From Amarolinea aalborgensis (GTDB taxonomy: Bacteria > Chloroflexota > Anaerolineae > SSC4 > Amarolineaceae): DNA of 64,000 bases. Under the pieces are notes generated by a model. It was given only the letters and a program-made list of their open reading frames with translations. It did not search any database and was not told the origin of the DNA. Where the stretch lies: NCBI RefSeq assembly GCF_900491745.1, contig NZ_UETR01000007.1, positions 186,001-250,000 of the forward strand, read 5' to 3'. The translations under genes were made by a program, and so were the position numbers. Shown in pieces: positions 16,680 through 24,782 of the stretch (position 1 is its first letter; the number at the start of each line of letters is the position of its first letter).

Positions 16680-17437
16680 GCGAACCAGTGAAGCGCCAGC
16701 CGGCGCCTCCATCTGCGTCATCCCAGTTCGACCGCGCGGCCGCGCCTGCGTCGCGCCAAAAGCCGCCAAATCCTATTCCCGACGACTATGAGACCTTCTG
16801 GGGCGCAATCTTTGGAGCGCTGGTTGGCTTGGGCCTGGCGCTTGCCGGCCTGGCCATCGGCCTCGGCGTCACCGGATGGACCGGCGACACCAAGTCTTAC
16901 TGGTATCTAAGTCGCGCTTCTGGCTTCGTGGCCTACCTCCTGTTGTGGGGTTCGGTGGCATGGGGTTTGCTGCTGAGTTCCAAAATCGGCAAGGGCTGGC
17001 TGCGGCCTCCCGCGCTGCTCGATGCGCATCAATTCCTGAGCAACGTCGCGGTCGGTTTCACCCTCTTCCACGGCTTGATCCTGATGGGAGATCATTATCT
17101 GAGCTTCCCACTGCAGGCGGTTCTGCTGCCTTTCGCGGGCGACTACAAGCCGGCGCTGGTCGCGGCCGGCCAACTGGGTCTGTGGCTCTCTGTGCTGTTG
17201 GTTGGCAGTTTTTACCTGCGCAAGCGACTGGGTCAGGCGCTGTGGCGGACGATACACTACAGCAGTTTCCTTGCGTATTGGGCAGTGCTCCTGCATTCGG
17301 TTCTGATCGGCAGCGATTCGAAGCTGCTCGGGGTGCAGATGCTTTACCTGGCGACAGGCAGCGTGGTGTTGTTCCTGACACTCTACCGCATACTGGCCCG
17401 CGATGGTCAGCCGCGCAAGGCGTCGGTGCTGGGATAG
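16676..17437 (+). CDS. Ferric-reductase-like transmembrane protein
   Basis: A 253-residue integral membrane protein with about six helices after a ~40-residue polar Pro-rich N-terminus. Histidines in DAHQFLSNVAVGFTLFHG and in TIHYSSFLAYWAVLLHS sit in helices at positions typical of the haem-ligating ferric reductase-like domain (MsrQ/YedZ/FRE family). It likely carries electrons across the membrane. Its gene is translationally coupled to apbE. A NAD(P)H-binding half is absent, so it must take electrons from a partner. Confidence 0.8.
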   Translation: MSEPVKRQPAPPSASSQFDRAAAPASRQKPPNPIPDDYETFWGAIFGALVGLGLALAGLAIGLGVTGWTGDTKSYWYLSRASGFVAYLLLWGSVAWGLLLSSKIGKGWLRPPALLDAHQFLSNVAVGFTLFHGLILMGDHYLSFPLQAVLLPFAGDYKPALVAAGQLGLWLSVLLVGSFYLRKRLGQALWRTIHYSSFLAYWAVLLHSVLIGSDSKLLGVQMLYLATGSVVLFLTLYRILARDGQPRKASVLG

Positions 17438-17477
17438 GAATCCAGGACATGAATGGGCGCTGGGGATCAGGCAAACA

Positions 17478-17508
17478 GGGGCCAGACCAGGTTGACTGGT
17501 CTGGCCCC
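17478..17508. terminator. 13-bp hairpin between convergent genes
   Basis: GGGGCCAGACCAG and CTGGTCTGGCCCC pair perfectly around a 5-nt loop (gttga). It lies 40 bp past the ferric-reductase-like stop and 36 bp past the kinase-like stop. On the minus strand it is followed by TGTTTG, so it can work as a weak terminator there. The U-tract is poor. Confidence 0.6.
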
Positions 17509-17543
17509 TCTGGAAGTCGGGGCGATACTGTGTTGGCGCCCCT

Positions 17544-18212
17544 TCAGGCCGGCAACTCGGGCATGGGATACGCAATGACCTTGTTGATGGCGTCTGCCAA
17601 AACGGGATCTACTTCGATGGCAGCCGTCGTGGTCGCATCGGCCGGATAACCTTTTTGCTCCAGCGCGCGCACCGCGGCGACAATTTGGTCCGCGGCAAGC
17701 TCCGGGGCAAGGGAACCGGTGTTGATAATCAAGCCAAACTGAGATTCGTCATCCCAGCGCTGGCCGTAAAACATTTGCACGAACTTGCTGTGCACGGTGT
17801 CGTCTTCTCGCACCCGCTCTTCCGCCGTTTGCACATCGGGCAGACCCTCGCGGGCCATGATGCGCTGCACGCGGATCGAGAAGGGGGCTTCCAAGCGGAC
17901 GTTCAACACGTCCGCATAGTCGTGCAGAACCGCGAAGCCGCCCCGGCCCAGAATCACGACGTTGCCGCGCTTGGCCACGGCCCCGATGATCTCGTTCAAC
18001 ATCGAAACCATCAGCAGGTTGTCGTAATTGATGAGGTCCAGGATTCCCGGCGCTGAAGTGTACAGATCGTCGAATTTGGTCAGCCCATACTGCCGGAACA
18101 CCCCGTCAACCATGCGCTTGTCCACGAAATCGTAGCCGAGACGCTTTGCGACCCGTTGACCGATGTCAAGGCCGCCGCTGCCAAACTCCCTGGAAATTGT
18201 TATGACCGCCAT
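17544..18212 (-). CDS. Cytidylate kinase-like family protein
   Basis: A 222-residue P-loop-like protein of the cytidylate-kinase-like group. MAVITISREFGSGGLDIGQRVAKRLGYDFVDK holds the nucleotide-binding loop in the family's SREFGSGG form. VVILGRGGFAVL and an Arg-rich lid (VQRIMAREGL...EERVREDD) follow. The true substrate of this group is unknown; it is distinct from classical Cmk. It starts 28 bp after the sugar-ABC ATPase gene and is the last gene of that operon. A role in sugar or nucleotide metabolism linked to the transporter is only suggested by position. Confidence 0.85.
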   Translation of the reverse strand: MAVITISREFGSGGLDIGQRVAKRLGYDFVDKRMVDGVFRQYGLTKFDDLYTSAPGILDLINYDNLLMVSMLNEIIGAVAKRGNVVILGRGGFAVLHDYADVLNVRLEAPFSIRVQRIMAREGLPDVQTAEERVREDDTVHSKFVQMFYGQRWDDESQFGLIINTGSLAPELAADQIVAAVRALEQKGYPADATTTAAIEVDPVLADAINKVIAYPMPELPA

Positions 18213-18240
18213 GGTTTACGCCTCCTTGTTGTCGCCGAGA

Positions 18241-19743
18241 TCACGCGGCCTCGGATCCCACGGCGTACTTCATGATCGCTTCTTCACTGGCTTCGGCTCG
18301 AGACAGCTCCTTCACGATGGTCCCCTGCCGCATGACCATGATGCGATCGCTCATGCCCAGGACTTCGGGCAGCTCGGATGAGATCATGATGACCCCCACG
18401 CCCTTCTTGGTCAGATCATCCATGATTTGGTAGATCTCTGATTTACTGCCCACATCAATGCCGCGGGTCGGTTCATCCATGATGAAGATGCGCGTGCCGA
18501 TGCTGAGCCAACGGGCCAGCACAACTTTCTGCTGATTGCCGCCGCTCATGTTGACCACAATGAAGTTCGGTCCCGGCGTCTTGATACTCAGATCCTGGAT
18601 CATCTTCTTCACCAGGTTGAGTTCGCGGGGCAGTTGGATCACGCCCCATCGGCACAGCTGCTTCAAGCCCGAGATGGTCGTGTTGAACGCGACGTTCAGT
18701 TTGAGGAAGAGGCCTTGGGCCTTGCGGTCCTCGGTCACCAGGGCCACGCCATGCCGGATGGCATCCTGCGGGGAGGATGCCCTATACGGCTGCCCGGAAA
18801 TGCGCATCTCGCCGGTGTACGGATCGGCGCCAAAGATGGCGCGGGCCAGCTCGGTGCGTCCGGAGCCGGTGATGCCGGCAAAACCGACAATTTCGCCGGC
18901 GTGCAATTCGAAGGAAATGTCGTGCACCAGCTTGGTCCGGGAGACGTTTTTGACCTCCAACAAGACTTCGCCGAGGACCGGGGCGCGCTTGGGGTAGACA
19001 TCCTTCAGGTCGCGCCCGATCATGAGCTTGACCAAATCGTCCATCGTTACTTCAGAGACGTTGCGGGTATCTATATAGCGCCCGTCTTTGAGCACCGTCA
19101 CCTGGTCTGCCAGCTCAAAAATCTCTTTCAGGCGGTGGGAGATGTAGACGATCCCGATGCCCTGGGCCTGCAGCGAGCGCACCACCTGGAACAGCTTTTC
19201 CAGGTCTTTCTCGCCCAACACGGCCGACGGCTCATCCATGATGAGGATGCGCGTCTTGCGATTCAGAGACTTGGCGATCTCGACCAACTGCTGCTCGGCC
19301 ACCGCCAGGGTCGAAACCACGGTCTCAACGGAGAGCTCGACGCCCAGGGTGTCGAGAATTTCCCGAGAGCGCTTCTTGACCTGCGCCCAATCCACTGAGA
19401 GCCCCTTCCTGGGCAGATGGCCCAGAAAGATATTCTCGGCGACGGTCAGATCGCGCGCCAGGTTGAACTCCTGATAGATCGTCGAGATGCCCAAGGCCTG
19501 GGCATCCTGCGGCCCGCGGATGTCAACCGGTTTCCCCTCGAAGAAGATCTCGCCCTCGTCCTTGGTGTAAGCGCCGGACAGGATCTTGATCAAGGTTGAC
19601 TTGCCGGCCCCGTTCTCACCCAGCAGCGCATGAACCTGACCTTCCCGGATGGTGAGACTCACGCCTTCCAACGCTTTGACGCCGGGGAAGGTTTTGCCAA
19701 TGCCCTTCATTTCCAGCAGGATCTTACCTGGGGATTCACTCAT
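18241..19743 (-). CDS. Sugar ABC transporter ATP-binding protein (RbsA/FrcA type)
   Basis: Duplicated ABC ATPase that powers monosaccharide import. The first domain has Walker A GENGAGKST (about residue 42), a degenerate signature and Walker B ILIMDEPSAVL. The second has the degenerate loop GITGSGRTE, signature MSGGNQQKV and IFIMDEPTRGIDVG. That asymmetry is normal in the RbsA/XylG/MglA group, and 500 residues is the usual size. It works with the permease and lipoprotein encoded just upstream, 17 bp away. RBS AGGAGGT is strong. Confidence 0.95.
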   Translation of the reverse strand: MSESPGKILLEMKGIGKTFPGVKALEGVSLTIREGQVHALLGENGAGKSTLIKILSGAYTKDEGEIFFEGKPVDIRGPQDAQALGISTIYQEFNLARDLTVAENIFLGHLPRKGLSVDWAQVKKRSREILDTLGVELSVETVVSTLAVAEQQLVEIAKSLNRKTRILIMDEPSAVLGEKDLEKLFQVVRSLQAQGIGIVYISHRLKEIFELADQVTVLKDGRYIDTRNVSEVTMDDLVKLMIGRDLKDVYPKRAPVLGEVLLEVKNVSRTKLVHDISFELHAGEIVGFAGITGSGRTELARAIFGADPYTGEMRISGQPYRASSPQDAIRHGVALVTEDRKAQGLFLKLNVAFNTTISGLKQLCRWGVIQLPRELNLVKKMIQDLSIKTPGPNFIVVNMSGGNQQKVVLARWLSIGTRIFIMDEPTRGIDVGSKSEIYQIMDDLTKKGVGVIMISSELPEVLGMSDRIMVMRQGTIVKELSRAEASEEAIMKYAVGSEAA

Positions 19744-19760
19744 GGCGACCTCCTGTCTGG

Positions 19761-20747
19761 CTACTTGCCCCGGTGGGAGAGGTAGTCAACGGACACCGCC
19801 GCGATCACCAGGATGCCGGTGATGAGAGTTTGGTAGATCGAGGGGATGCCCATCAGTTGCAGACCGTTGCGGAACACGCCCACGATCAGGGCGCCGATCA
19901 GGGTGCCCATGATGTGGCCGCGGCCGCCCAGGAGGCTGACGCCGCCGATCACGACGGCGGTGATGCTGTTCAGGTTAGCGTCCGCGCCGGCGTTTGGGTC
20001 GCCCACGCCCGTGCGGGACATGAGGAGCAGACCGGCGATGCCGTAGGTGACGGCGGCAATCGTGTAGACGCCTAGCAGCACGCGGTTGGTATTGATGCCG
20101 GCCAGGCGGGCCGCTTCGGGGTTATCGCCGACCGCGTAGACGGAGCGGCCCACGGGTGTCGAGCGCAAGATGTACCAGGCAATAATGAACAAAATGATCA
20201 TCACCACTGAGCCGTAGCTGACCTCCGTGCCGCCCACGTTGAAGGTTCGGCCGAGGAACAACAGGATGTCGGGAAGCGAGGTAACCGTGGACGTCGTGTA
20301 GATGCGGACCAGGGCGAAGACGATGTTGTAGGTGCCCAGGGTAACGATGAAGGCGGGCAGCCCGATGCCCGTGACCAGGCCGCCGTTGATCAGGCCGAAC
20401 ACGATACAGACGGCCATGCCGATGAGGATGGCCAGGATCGGGTTGACGCCGGATCGGACCGCGAGGCCGGTGGTGAGGATCGAGGATAGCGCCATGATCA
20501 TGCCGTTGGAGAGGTCAATGCCGCCGGTCAGGATCACCAGCGTCTGCCCAATGGCGAGGGTGCCGACGACCATCACCTGCTGCATGATTAAGGAGAAGTT
20601 GGCGCCCGTTAAGAACTTATCGGACTGGGTAGTAAAGAAGATGGCGGCCAGGATGAGCGCGACAAGAGGCCCCATAATGGGCGACCCCTGCATAACGCTC
20701 AAGAAGCCAGACCGCCGCTTGGTAACTTTGCTGACGACTGCACTCAT
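19761..20747 (-). CDS. Sugar ABC transporter permease (RbsC/FrcC type)
   Basis: A 328-residue membrane protein with 8-10 helices. It has the group hallmarks TLAIGQTLVILTGGIDLSNGM near residue 62 and VYAVGDNPEAARLAGINT in the cytoplasmic loop that touches the ATPase. It forms the channel of the monosaccharide importer, probably as a dimer. RBS GGAGGAGGAT precedes it. A stem-loop at 20767..20794 separates it from the binding-protein gene. Confidence 0.95.
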   Translation of the reverse strand: MSAVVSKVTKRRSGFLSVMQGSPIMGPLVALILAAIFFTTQSDKFLTGANFSLIMQQVMVVGTLAIGQTLVILTGGIDLSNGMIMALSSILTTGLAVRSGVNPILAILIGMAVCIVFGLINGGLVTGIGLPAFIVTLGTYNIVFALVRIYTTSTVTSLPDILLFLGRTFNVGGTEVSYGSVVMIILFIIAWYILRSTPVGRSVYAVGDNPEAARLAGINTNRVLLGVYTIAAVTYGIAGLLLMSRTGVGDPNAGADANLNSITAVVIGGVSLLGGRGHIMGTLIGALIVGVFRNGLQLMGIPSIYQTLITGILVIAAVSVDYLSHRGK

Positions 20748-20766
20748 GGTGATCCTCCTCCAAAAG

Positions 20767-20794
20767 AGCGGCGGCAGGTTTCCCCGCCGCCGCT
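20767..20794 (-). terminator. Intercistronic stem-loop between binding-protein and permease genes
   Basis: On the minus strand AGCGGCGGC and GCCGCCGCT form a 9-bp stem with a 10-nt loop followed by CTTTTGG. It probably acts as a partial terminator or 3' stabiliser, giving more binding protein than permease, as is common in importers. The stem is seen; the role is inferred. Confidence 0.6.
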
Positions 20795-20807
20795 GATCTA
20801 GTTCAGG

Positions 20808-21848
20808 TTATTTCTCGCCCCAGCAGTTTGCTGCGCCGAACGCGGAGTCCTTGCTGTCAACGCCCGCCTGCGGCTGGTCGGTGATCAGCGTGACACCAGT
20901 GTCTGTGTAGCCGGTCGGCTTCTCGCCGGTCTTGGCATACTTGACCAACGCTTCCACGCCCATCGAGGCCATCTTCAGCGGGTACTGCTGCGAAGTGGCG
21001 GCAAACTTGCCATCCTTGATTCCCTGGACGCCCGGGTTGCAGCCGCCGTCAACGGAGACGATGGTGATGCTCTTTTCCTTGCCCGCGGCCTTGATGGCCT
21101 GGTATGCGCCAGCCGCAGCCGGTTCGTTGATCGTGTAGACTAGGTTGATGTCAGGGTTCTTGCTCAGGCAGTTTTCCATGGCGGTCTGGCCTTCGGCCTG
21201 GTCGCCGTGCGTGTCCTGGCTGCAGACTACTTCCTTCGCGGTGATCAGGTCGGACGCGTTCGGGTCGGCCGTGCCCAGGCCCATACCCTGAAGGAAGCCG
21301 TTGTGGCGCTGCGCACCGACGGTGATGCCGGGCTGCAGATCGAGGGTGGCGATGACGGGCGTCTTGCCAGCGAAGGCGGCCTTGGCCCACTGGCCGATCA
21401 GGAGGCCGGCGTTGAAATTGTTGGTCGCGAACAGAGCGTCAACCGCGCTTTGCGGTTCGGTCGCGGTGTCCAGCGCAATGACAACCACGCCCTTCGCACG
21501 CGCCTTCTCGATGGTCGGCACGATGGCCTTCGTGTCACTGGGGGTGATGAGGATGCCCTTGGCCCCGGCGTTGACCATGTTCTCGAGCGCCGTCACCTGG
21601 CCTTCATTGTCGCCGTCTTTCGCGCCAGCGCCGGTCATCAACTTCACGCCCAACTCGGTGGCCTTGGCCTGCGCGCCTTCCTTCATCTTGACGAAGAAGG
21701 GGTTACTCTCGGTCTTGGTGATCAGGCCGACGATGATCTCGCCAGAGGCGCCTGGCGCCTTGGTGGCGGCCGGTGTGGCTGCGCCGCCGCAGGCGGACAG
21801 CAGCATGGCAACAACAACTAACAGGGGAATGATTCTCTTGTACGACAT
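20808..21848 (-). CDS. Sugar ABC transporter substrate-binding lipoprotein (FrcB/RbsB type)
   Basis: Extracytoplasmic sugar-binding protein. A lipobox LSAC places the lipidated Cys at residue 20, followed by an Ala/Thr/Pro linker. The periplasmic-binding fold begins IIVGLITKTESNPFFVKMKEG, which recalls FrcB of the fructose importer. Further marks are ITPSDTKAIVP, VVVIALDTAT and VYTINEPAAAGAYQAIK. Size (346) is normal. RBS AAGGAGAAG is strong. Fructose is the best guess from the FrcB-like motif, but the neighbouring FGGY kinase could equally point to a pentulose. Confidence 0.93.
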   Translation of the reverse strand: MSYKRIIPLLVVVAMLLSACGGAATPAATKAPGASGEIIVGLITKTESNPFFVKMKEGAQAKATELGVKLMTGAGAKDGDNEGQVTALENMVNAGAKGILITPSDTKAIVPTIEKARAKGVVVIALDTATEPQSAVDALFATNNFNAGLLIGQWAKAAFAGKTPVIATLDLQPGITVGAQRHNGFLQGMGLGTADPNASDLITAKEVVCSQDTHGDQAEGQTAMENCLSKNPDINLVYTINEPAAAGAYQAIKAAGKEKSITIVSVDGGCNPGVQGIKDGKFAATSQQYPLKMASMGVEALVKYAKTGEKPTGYTDTGVTLITDQPQAGVDSKDSAFGAANCWGEK

Positions 21849-21988
21849 GGTGTTTCTTCTCCTTCAAAGTGTGAGCGTAACGGACGTGACAATCGTTGTG
21901 ATCTTTGCGGCCTGTTAGATTTAGTTGGGATCACCTCCCCCTGGGTTCCAGGTGTTGCATGCGCTACGATGGTGGACCGGGCTAGTCC

Positions 21989-23074
21989 TCAGGCGCCGCC
22001 AGCTGGCGGTGCGCTGCACGACGCTCTTCTGACTAACTCCACCGGCAACGGCGGCGGGGTTTCCACCGACTCGCCATTGATCATTTGCATGAGCAGGCGA
22101 GCGGCGGTTTGACCAAGCTCATAGGTAGGTTGACGCACGACGGTCAGGGGTGGACTGAACAGCGGCGCCCAATCGTGATCGTCGAAACTGAGAAGTGAGA
22201 TATCGTCAGGGCACCGCAGCCCAGAGGTCCTCAGTGCATACAGCGCGCCCAGCGTCAGTTGGTTCGAAGCGACGAAGACCGCTGAAGGGCGCTGCGGGAG
22301 ATTTAGAAGCCGCTGCAGCGCCTCATACGCGCTGGGCAGCCCCTGGCGTTGGCTGGTCGGCTTGACCAAAGAGAGTGAACCGCTGCCGCTGGCCACAACG
22401 CCATAGAACCGTGGATCGGCCTGCACAACCAGGGCGTGGTCAATGGGGAGGTCGGCCTCGCGTAAGGCTTCTTCCCAGCCTCGGAGCCGTTCGATTTGTG
22501 TGCTGATGGTATCAATGCCCATCAAGCAGGCAATGCGGCGATGGCCCAGGCCAATCAGGTAGCTGATGGCTTGACGCGCGCCAGCTTGATTGTTGACTCC
22601 GACCAGCGGCGCTGCCAAGCCCGGGCTGCTGCGGTCGAGTTGCACAATCGGAACCCCAGACTCGGCCAAGGCCAGCAGCGATGCACAGCGCACGCCGGTG
22701 GGGGTAATGATCAGGCCTTCGATTTGCTGCGTGGCTAGTAAGTGTAAGTTCTCTTCTTCGCGTGCCGGGTCTTCATCGGTATTGCAGAGGATGATATTAT
22801 ACCGAGAACTAAGGGTTTCATCCTCGATGCCGCGCGCGGCCGCGGTAAAAAAAGGATTCCTGATTTCTGAAATGACGAGGCCGATTTTACGAGTCGAATT
22901 GGTGGCCAGACCGCGCGCAACGGCGTTCGGTCGGTAGCTCAACGCCTCGATGGCATCCAACACCTTTTGGCGGGTCTTGTCGCTGACGAAGCGTGTCTGA
23001 TTGATGACGTGGGAAACCGTCGCAATAGACACCCCTGCGTGTTTGGCCACATCCTTGCTGCTAGGTCGAGCCAT
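21989..23074 (-). CDS. LacI-family transcriptional regulator
   Basis: Sugar-responsive repressor. The N-terminal helix-turn-helix and hinge are clear (SSKDVAKHAGVSIATVSHVI, residues 5-24, then VLDAIEALSYRPNAVAR). A periplasmic-binding-like effector domain follows (IGLVISEIRNPFFT, DDISLLSFDDHDWAPLF). The frame extends 32 codons upstream through the operator DNA. The ATG at 23074 is preferred because those codons are repeats of the operator and lie beyond the HTH start. It lies between the FGGY kinase and the transporter genes and almost certainly controls them and itself (see 23131..23189). Confidence 0.94.
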   Translation of the reverse strand: MARPSSKDVAKHAGVSIATVSHVINQTRFVSDKTRQKVLDAIEALSYRPNAVARGLATNSTRKIGLVISEIRNPFFTAAARGIEDETLSSRYNIILCNTDEDPAREEENLHLLATQQIEGLIITPTGVRCASLLALAESGVPIVQLDRSSPGLAAPLVGVNNQAGARQAISYLIGLGHRRIACLMGIDTISTQIERLRGWEEALREADLPIDHALVVQADPRFYGVVASGSGSLSLVKPTSQRQGLPSAYEALQRLLNLPQRPSAVFVASNQLTLGALYALRTSGLRCPDDISLLSFDDHDWAPLFSPPLTVVRQPTYELGQTAARLLMQMINGESVETPPPLPVELVRRASCSAPPAGGA

Positions 23075-23130
23075 CGAATTCCCTGTCCCTGAGATGCCGA
23101 TGTCCAGCGCGTGCTTGATGCGCAATTGCC

Positions 23131-23162
23131 TGCGTAAGCGCTTGCGTAAACGCTTACGCAAG
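23131..23162. promoter_or_regulatory. Two tandem LacI-type operators
   Basis: The near-palindrome CTTGCGTAAACGCTTACGCA plus AG (23141..23162; 9-bp perfect arms CTTGCGTAA/TTACGCAAG around ACGC) overlaps a second, weaker site GCGTAAGCGCTTGCG at 23132..23146. Both resemble the TGTAAGCGCTTACA-like sites of LacI-family repressors. They cover the predicted transcription start of lacI. Confidence 0.8.
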
Positions 23163-23189
23163 TATACCACGGCTTTTCTACGTTGTCAA
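23161..23189 (-). promoter_or_regulatory. Consensus sigma70 promoter of lacI and the sugar importer
   Basis: On the minus strand TTGACA (23189..23184), exactly 17 nt, TATACT (23166..23161). The -10 box abuts the operators at 23131..23162, so a bound repressor would block it. The leader to the ATG at 23074 is about 80 nt. Confidence 0.85.
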
Positions 23190-23209
23190 GATGCCCCAGC
23201 AGGCAGTTT

Positions 23210-24667
23210 TTACATCAGCGCTGACGCCCCTAAACGCTGCGCGATCAGGTCTTGGTATTGAGCTGAATGAACTGGATTGGGCGCCATCTCAAGGCTGTAT
23301 TCGATGGCGGCCACGGCTTGATTCACCTCCTGAACCGCGCCAACGCCGACGGCTGCTGTCAGCGCAGCGCCCCACACCGCGTTTTCGAAGTTGGTGATCT
23401 TAAGCGGACAAGCAAAGAAGTCCGCAGCCATCTGCGCCCACACGCGGCTGTCGAGCAGCCCTTTGCCCGCGCCGATCATGAATCCCGCCTTGCTGCCGAG
23501 CGTGGGGGGGCGCAGCGCGACCAAATCGAGCAGGACTCCTTCCATGACCGCCCTGGCCTGGCATCCAGGGTCGCGCAGGTCGGTGCGCCCTGAGAATCCT
23601 TCCTGGCGCTGCTGGTCAAATCGAGATCTCACCTGATACACCAGCCCATCCGCGCCCACGGCCGTTTGTGCGGCTAACGCATCCATCTGGCGATAGCCAA
23701 AATCCTGGCCCTCGTGCGCGCGCAGCGCGTCACGCAGTTGGGCGTAGTTTCGTCCCCCGCCCATGCTGGCCCCGACAAACACGTAAGCCCCATTGAAGTA
23801 GCTGCGCGTGTCAACGCCAACCGCCCGCGCATAGCGCGGCGTCACCTTCGAGATTTGGGCGCCGGTGCCGATATTGATCAAGACCGGCGAATCGCCAGAA
23901 AGGAGACCGTTTCCGAGCAGCGACATTTGGTTATCGCCGCCGCCGTAGGTGACGGGGACGCCTGGTTGCAGTCCGAGTGACCGCGCGATCGCGTCCGGCA
24001 AAGCCCCAGCAATGGCCGTTGTGCTATGTACGCGCGGTAGCAGCGCAGAGGGCAAGCCAAGTTTGGCGATGACGCTTTCGTGCCACTGATTGAGCCGGGT
24101 GTTGAAAAGCCCTGTACCGCACGCATTGGTCGGGTCCGTGGCAAAATCGCATGCGCCCAGGAGTTTTCCGCGGATGAAATCGCCCGGCAAAGCCACATGC
24201 CGAATGTGGTCAAACAGGGCCGGGTCATTCTCTTTGATATGAAACAGCGTGGCTCCCAGGTAGCCGCTGGGCAGTGTAGCGATCCCCAGGTCTTCAAATT
24301 CTGGCCCTGCAAGGAGAGCCATCATCGCTTCGACCGTGGATCGGTGGCCGTATTTCGGCAGCCGCACATCGCCGCGCTTGTCTTGCCAGTTGATGATTGG
24401 TTCGATGACCTCGCCCCGGGCGTCGTACAGAACTGTGCCATGCATTTGGCTTGAGAGGCCAACGCCGCGGATGGCTTTGGCGTCAATTCCGGCCACGGCT
24501 TTGCGGATGGTAGCTGTGGTCGCCTCCCAAAGCATCGTGGATGGCTGCAGGGCAGCATTGTCATAGCTTTGCATAGCCAGGGCAACCAACCTGAAGCGGC
24601 TTAGATCCAGTACCGCGACCTTGACGCCCGACGTACCCATGTCTATGCCTAACGTGTAGTCTGCCAT
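23210..24667 (-). CDS. FGGY-family carbohydrate kinase (xylulokinase/sedoheptulokinase-like)
   Basis: Phosphorylates an imported or derived ketose with ATP. The 485-residue product begins YTLGIDMGTSGVKVAVLDL (phosphate 1 motif). It has GLSSQMHGTVLYD, where the MHG signature marks pentulose/heptulose kinases, and the catalytic-Asp region VTYGGGDNQMSLLGNG. NIGTGAQI and MIGAGKGLLDSRVWAQMAADFF complete the FGGY C-terminal domain. It stands upstream of lacI and may be partly driven from its own promoter, which I cannot place. Exact substrate is undecided. Confidence 0.88.
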   Translation of the reverse strand: MADYTLGIDMGTSGVKVAVLDLSRFRLVALAMQSYDNAALQPSTMLWEATTATIRKAVAGIDAKAIRGVGLSSQMHGTVLYDARGEVIEPIINWQDKRGDVRLPKYGHRSTVEAMMALLAGPEFEDLGIATLPSGYLGATLFHIKENDPALFDHIRHVALPGDFIRGKLLGACDFATDPTNACGTGLFNTRLNQWHESVIAKLGLPSALLPRVHSTTAIAGALPDAIARSLGLQPGVPVTYGGGDNQMSLLGNGLLSGDSPVLINIGTGAQISKVTPRYARAVGVDTRSYFNGAYVFVGASMGGGRNYAQLRDALRAHEGQDFGYRQMDALAAQTAVGADGLVYQVRSRFDQQRQEGFSGRTDLRDPGCQARAVMEGVLLDLVALRPPTLGSKAGFMIGAGKGLLDSRVWAQMAADFFACPLKITNFENAVWGAALTAAVGVGAVQEVNQAVAAIEYSLEMAPNPVHSAQYQDLIAQRLGASALM

Positions 24668-24782
24668 GGTTCTATGCCTTTCTCATTATTTTGATCTGTC
24701 TGCGTGCGTCACAGCCGACTGACTCGAAGGTGTTTGTTCTGCCACACCGTAGATTGGGCTGTCAGCTCAATGCGGGCGCCGC

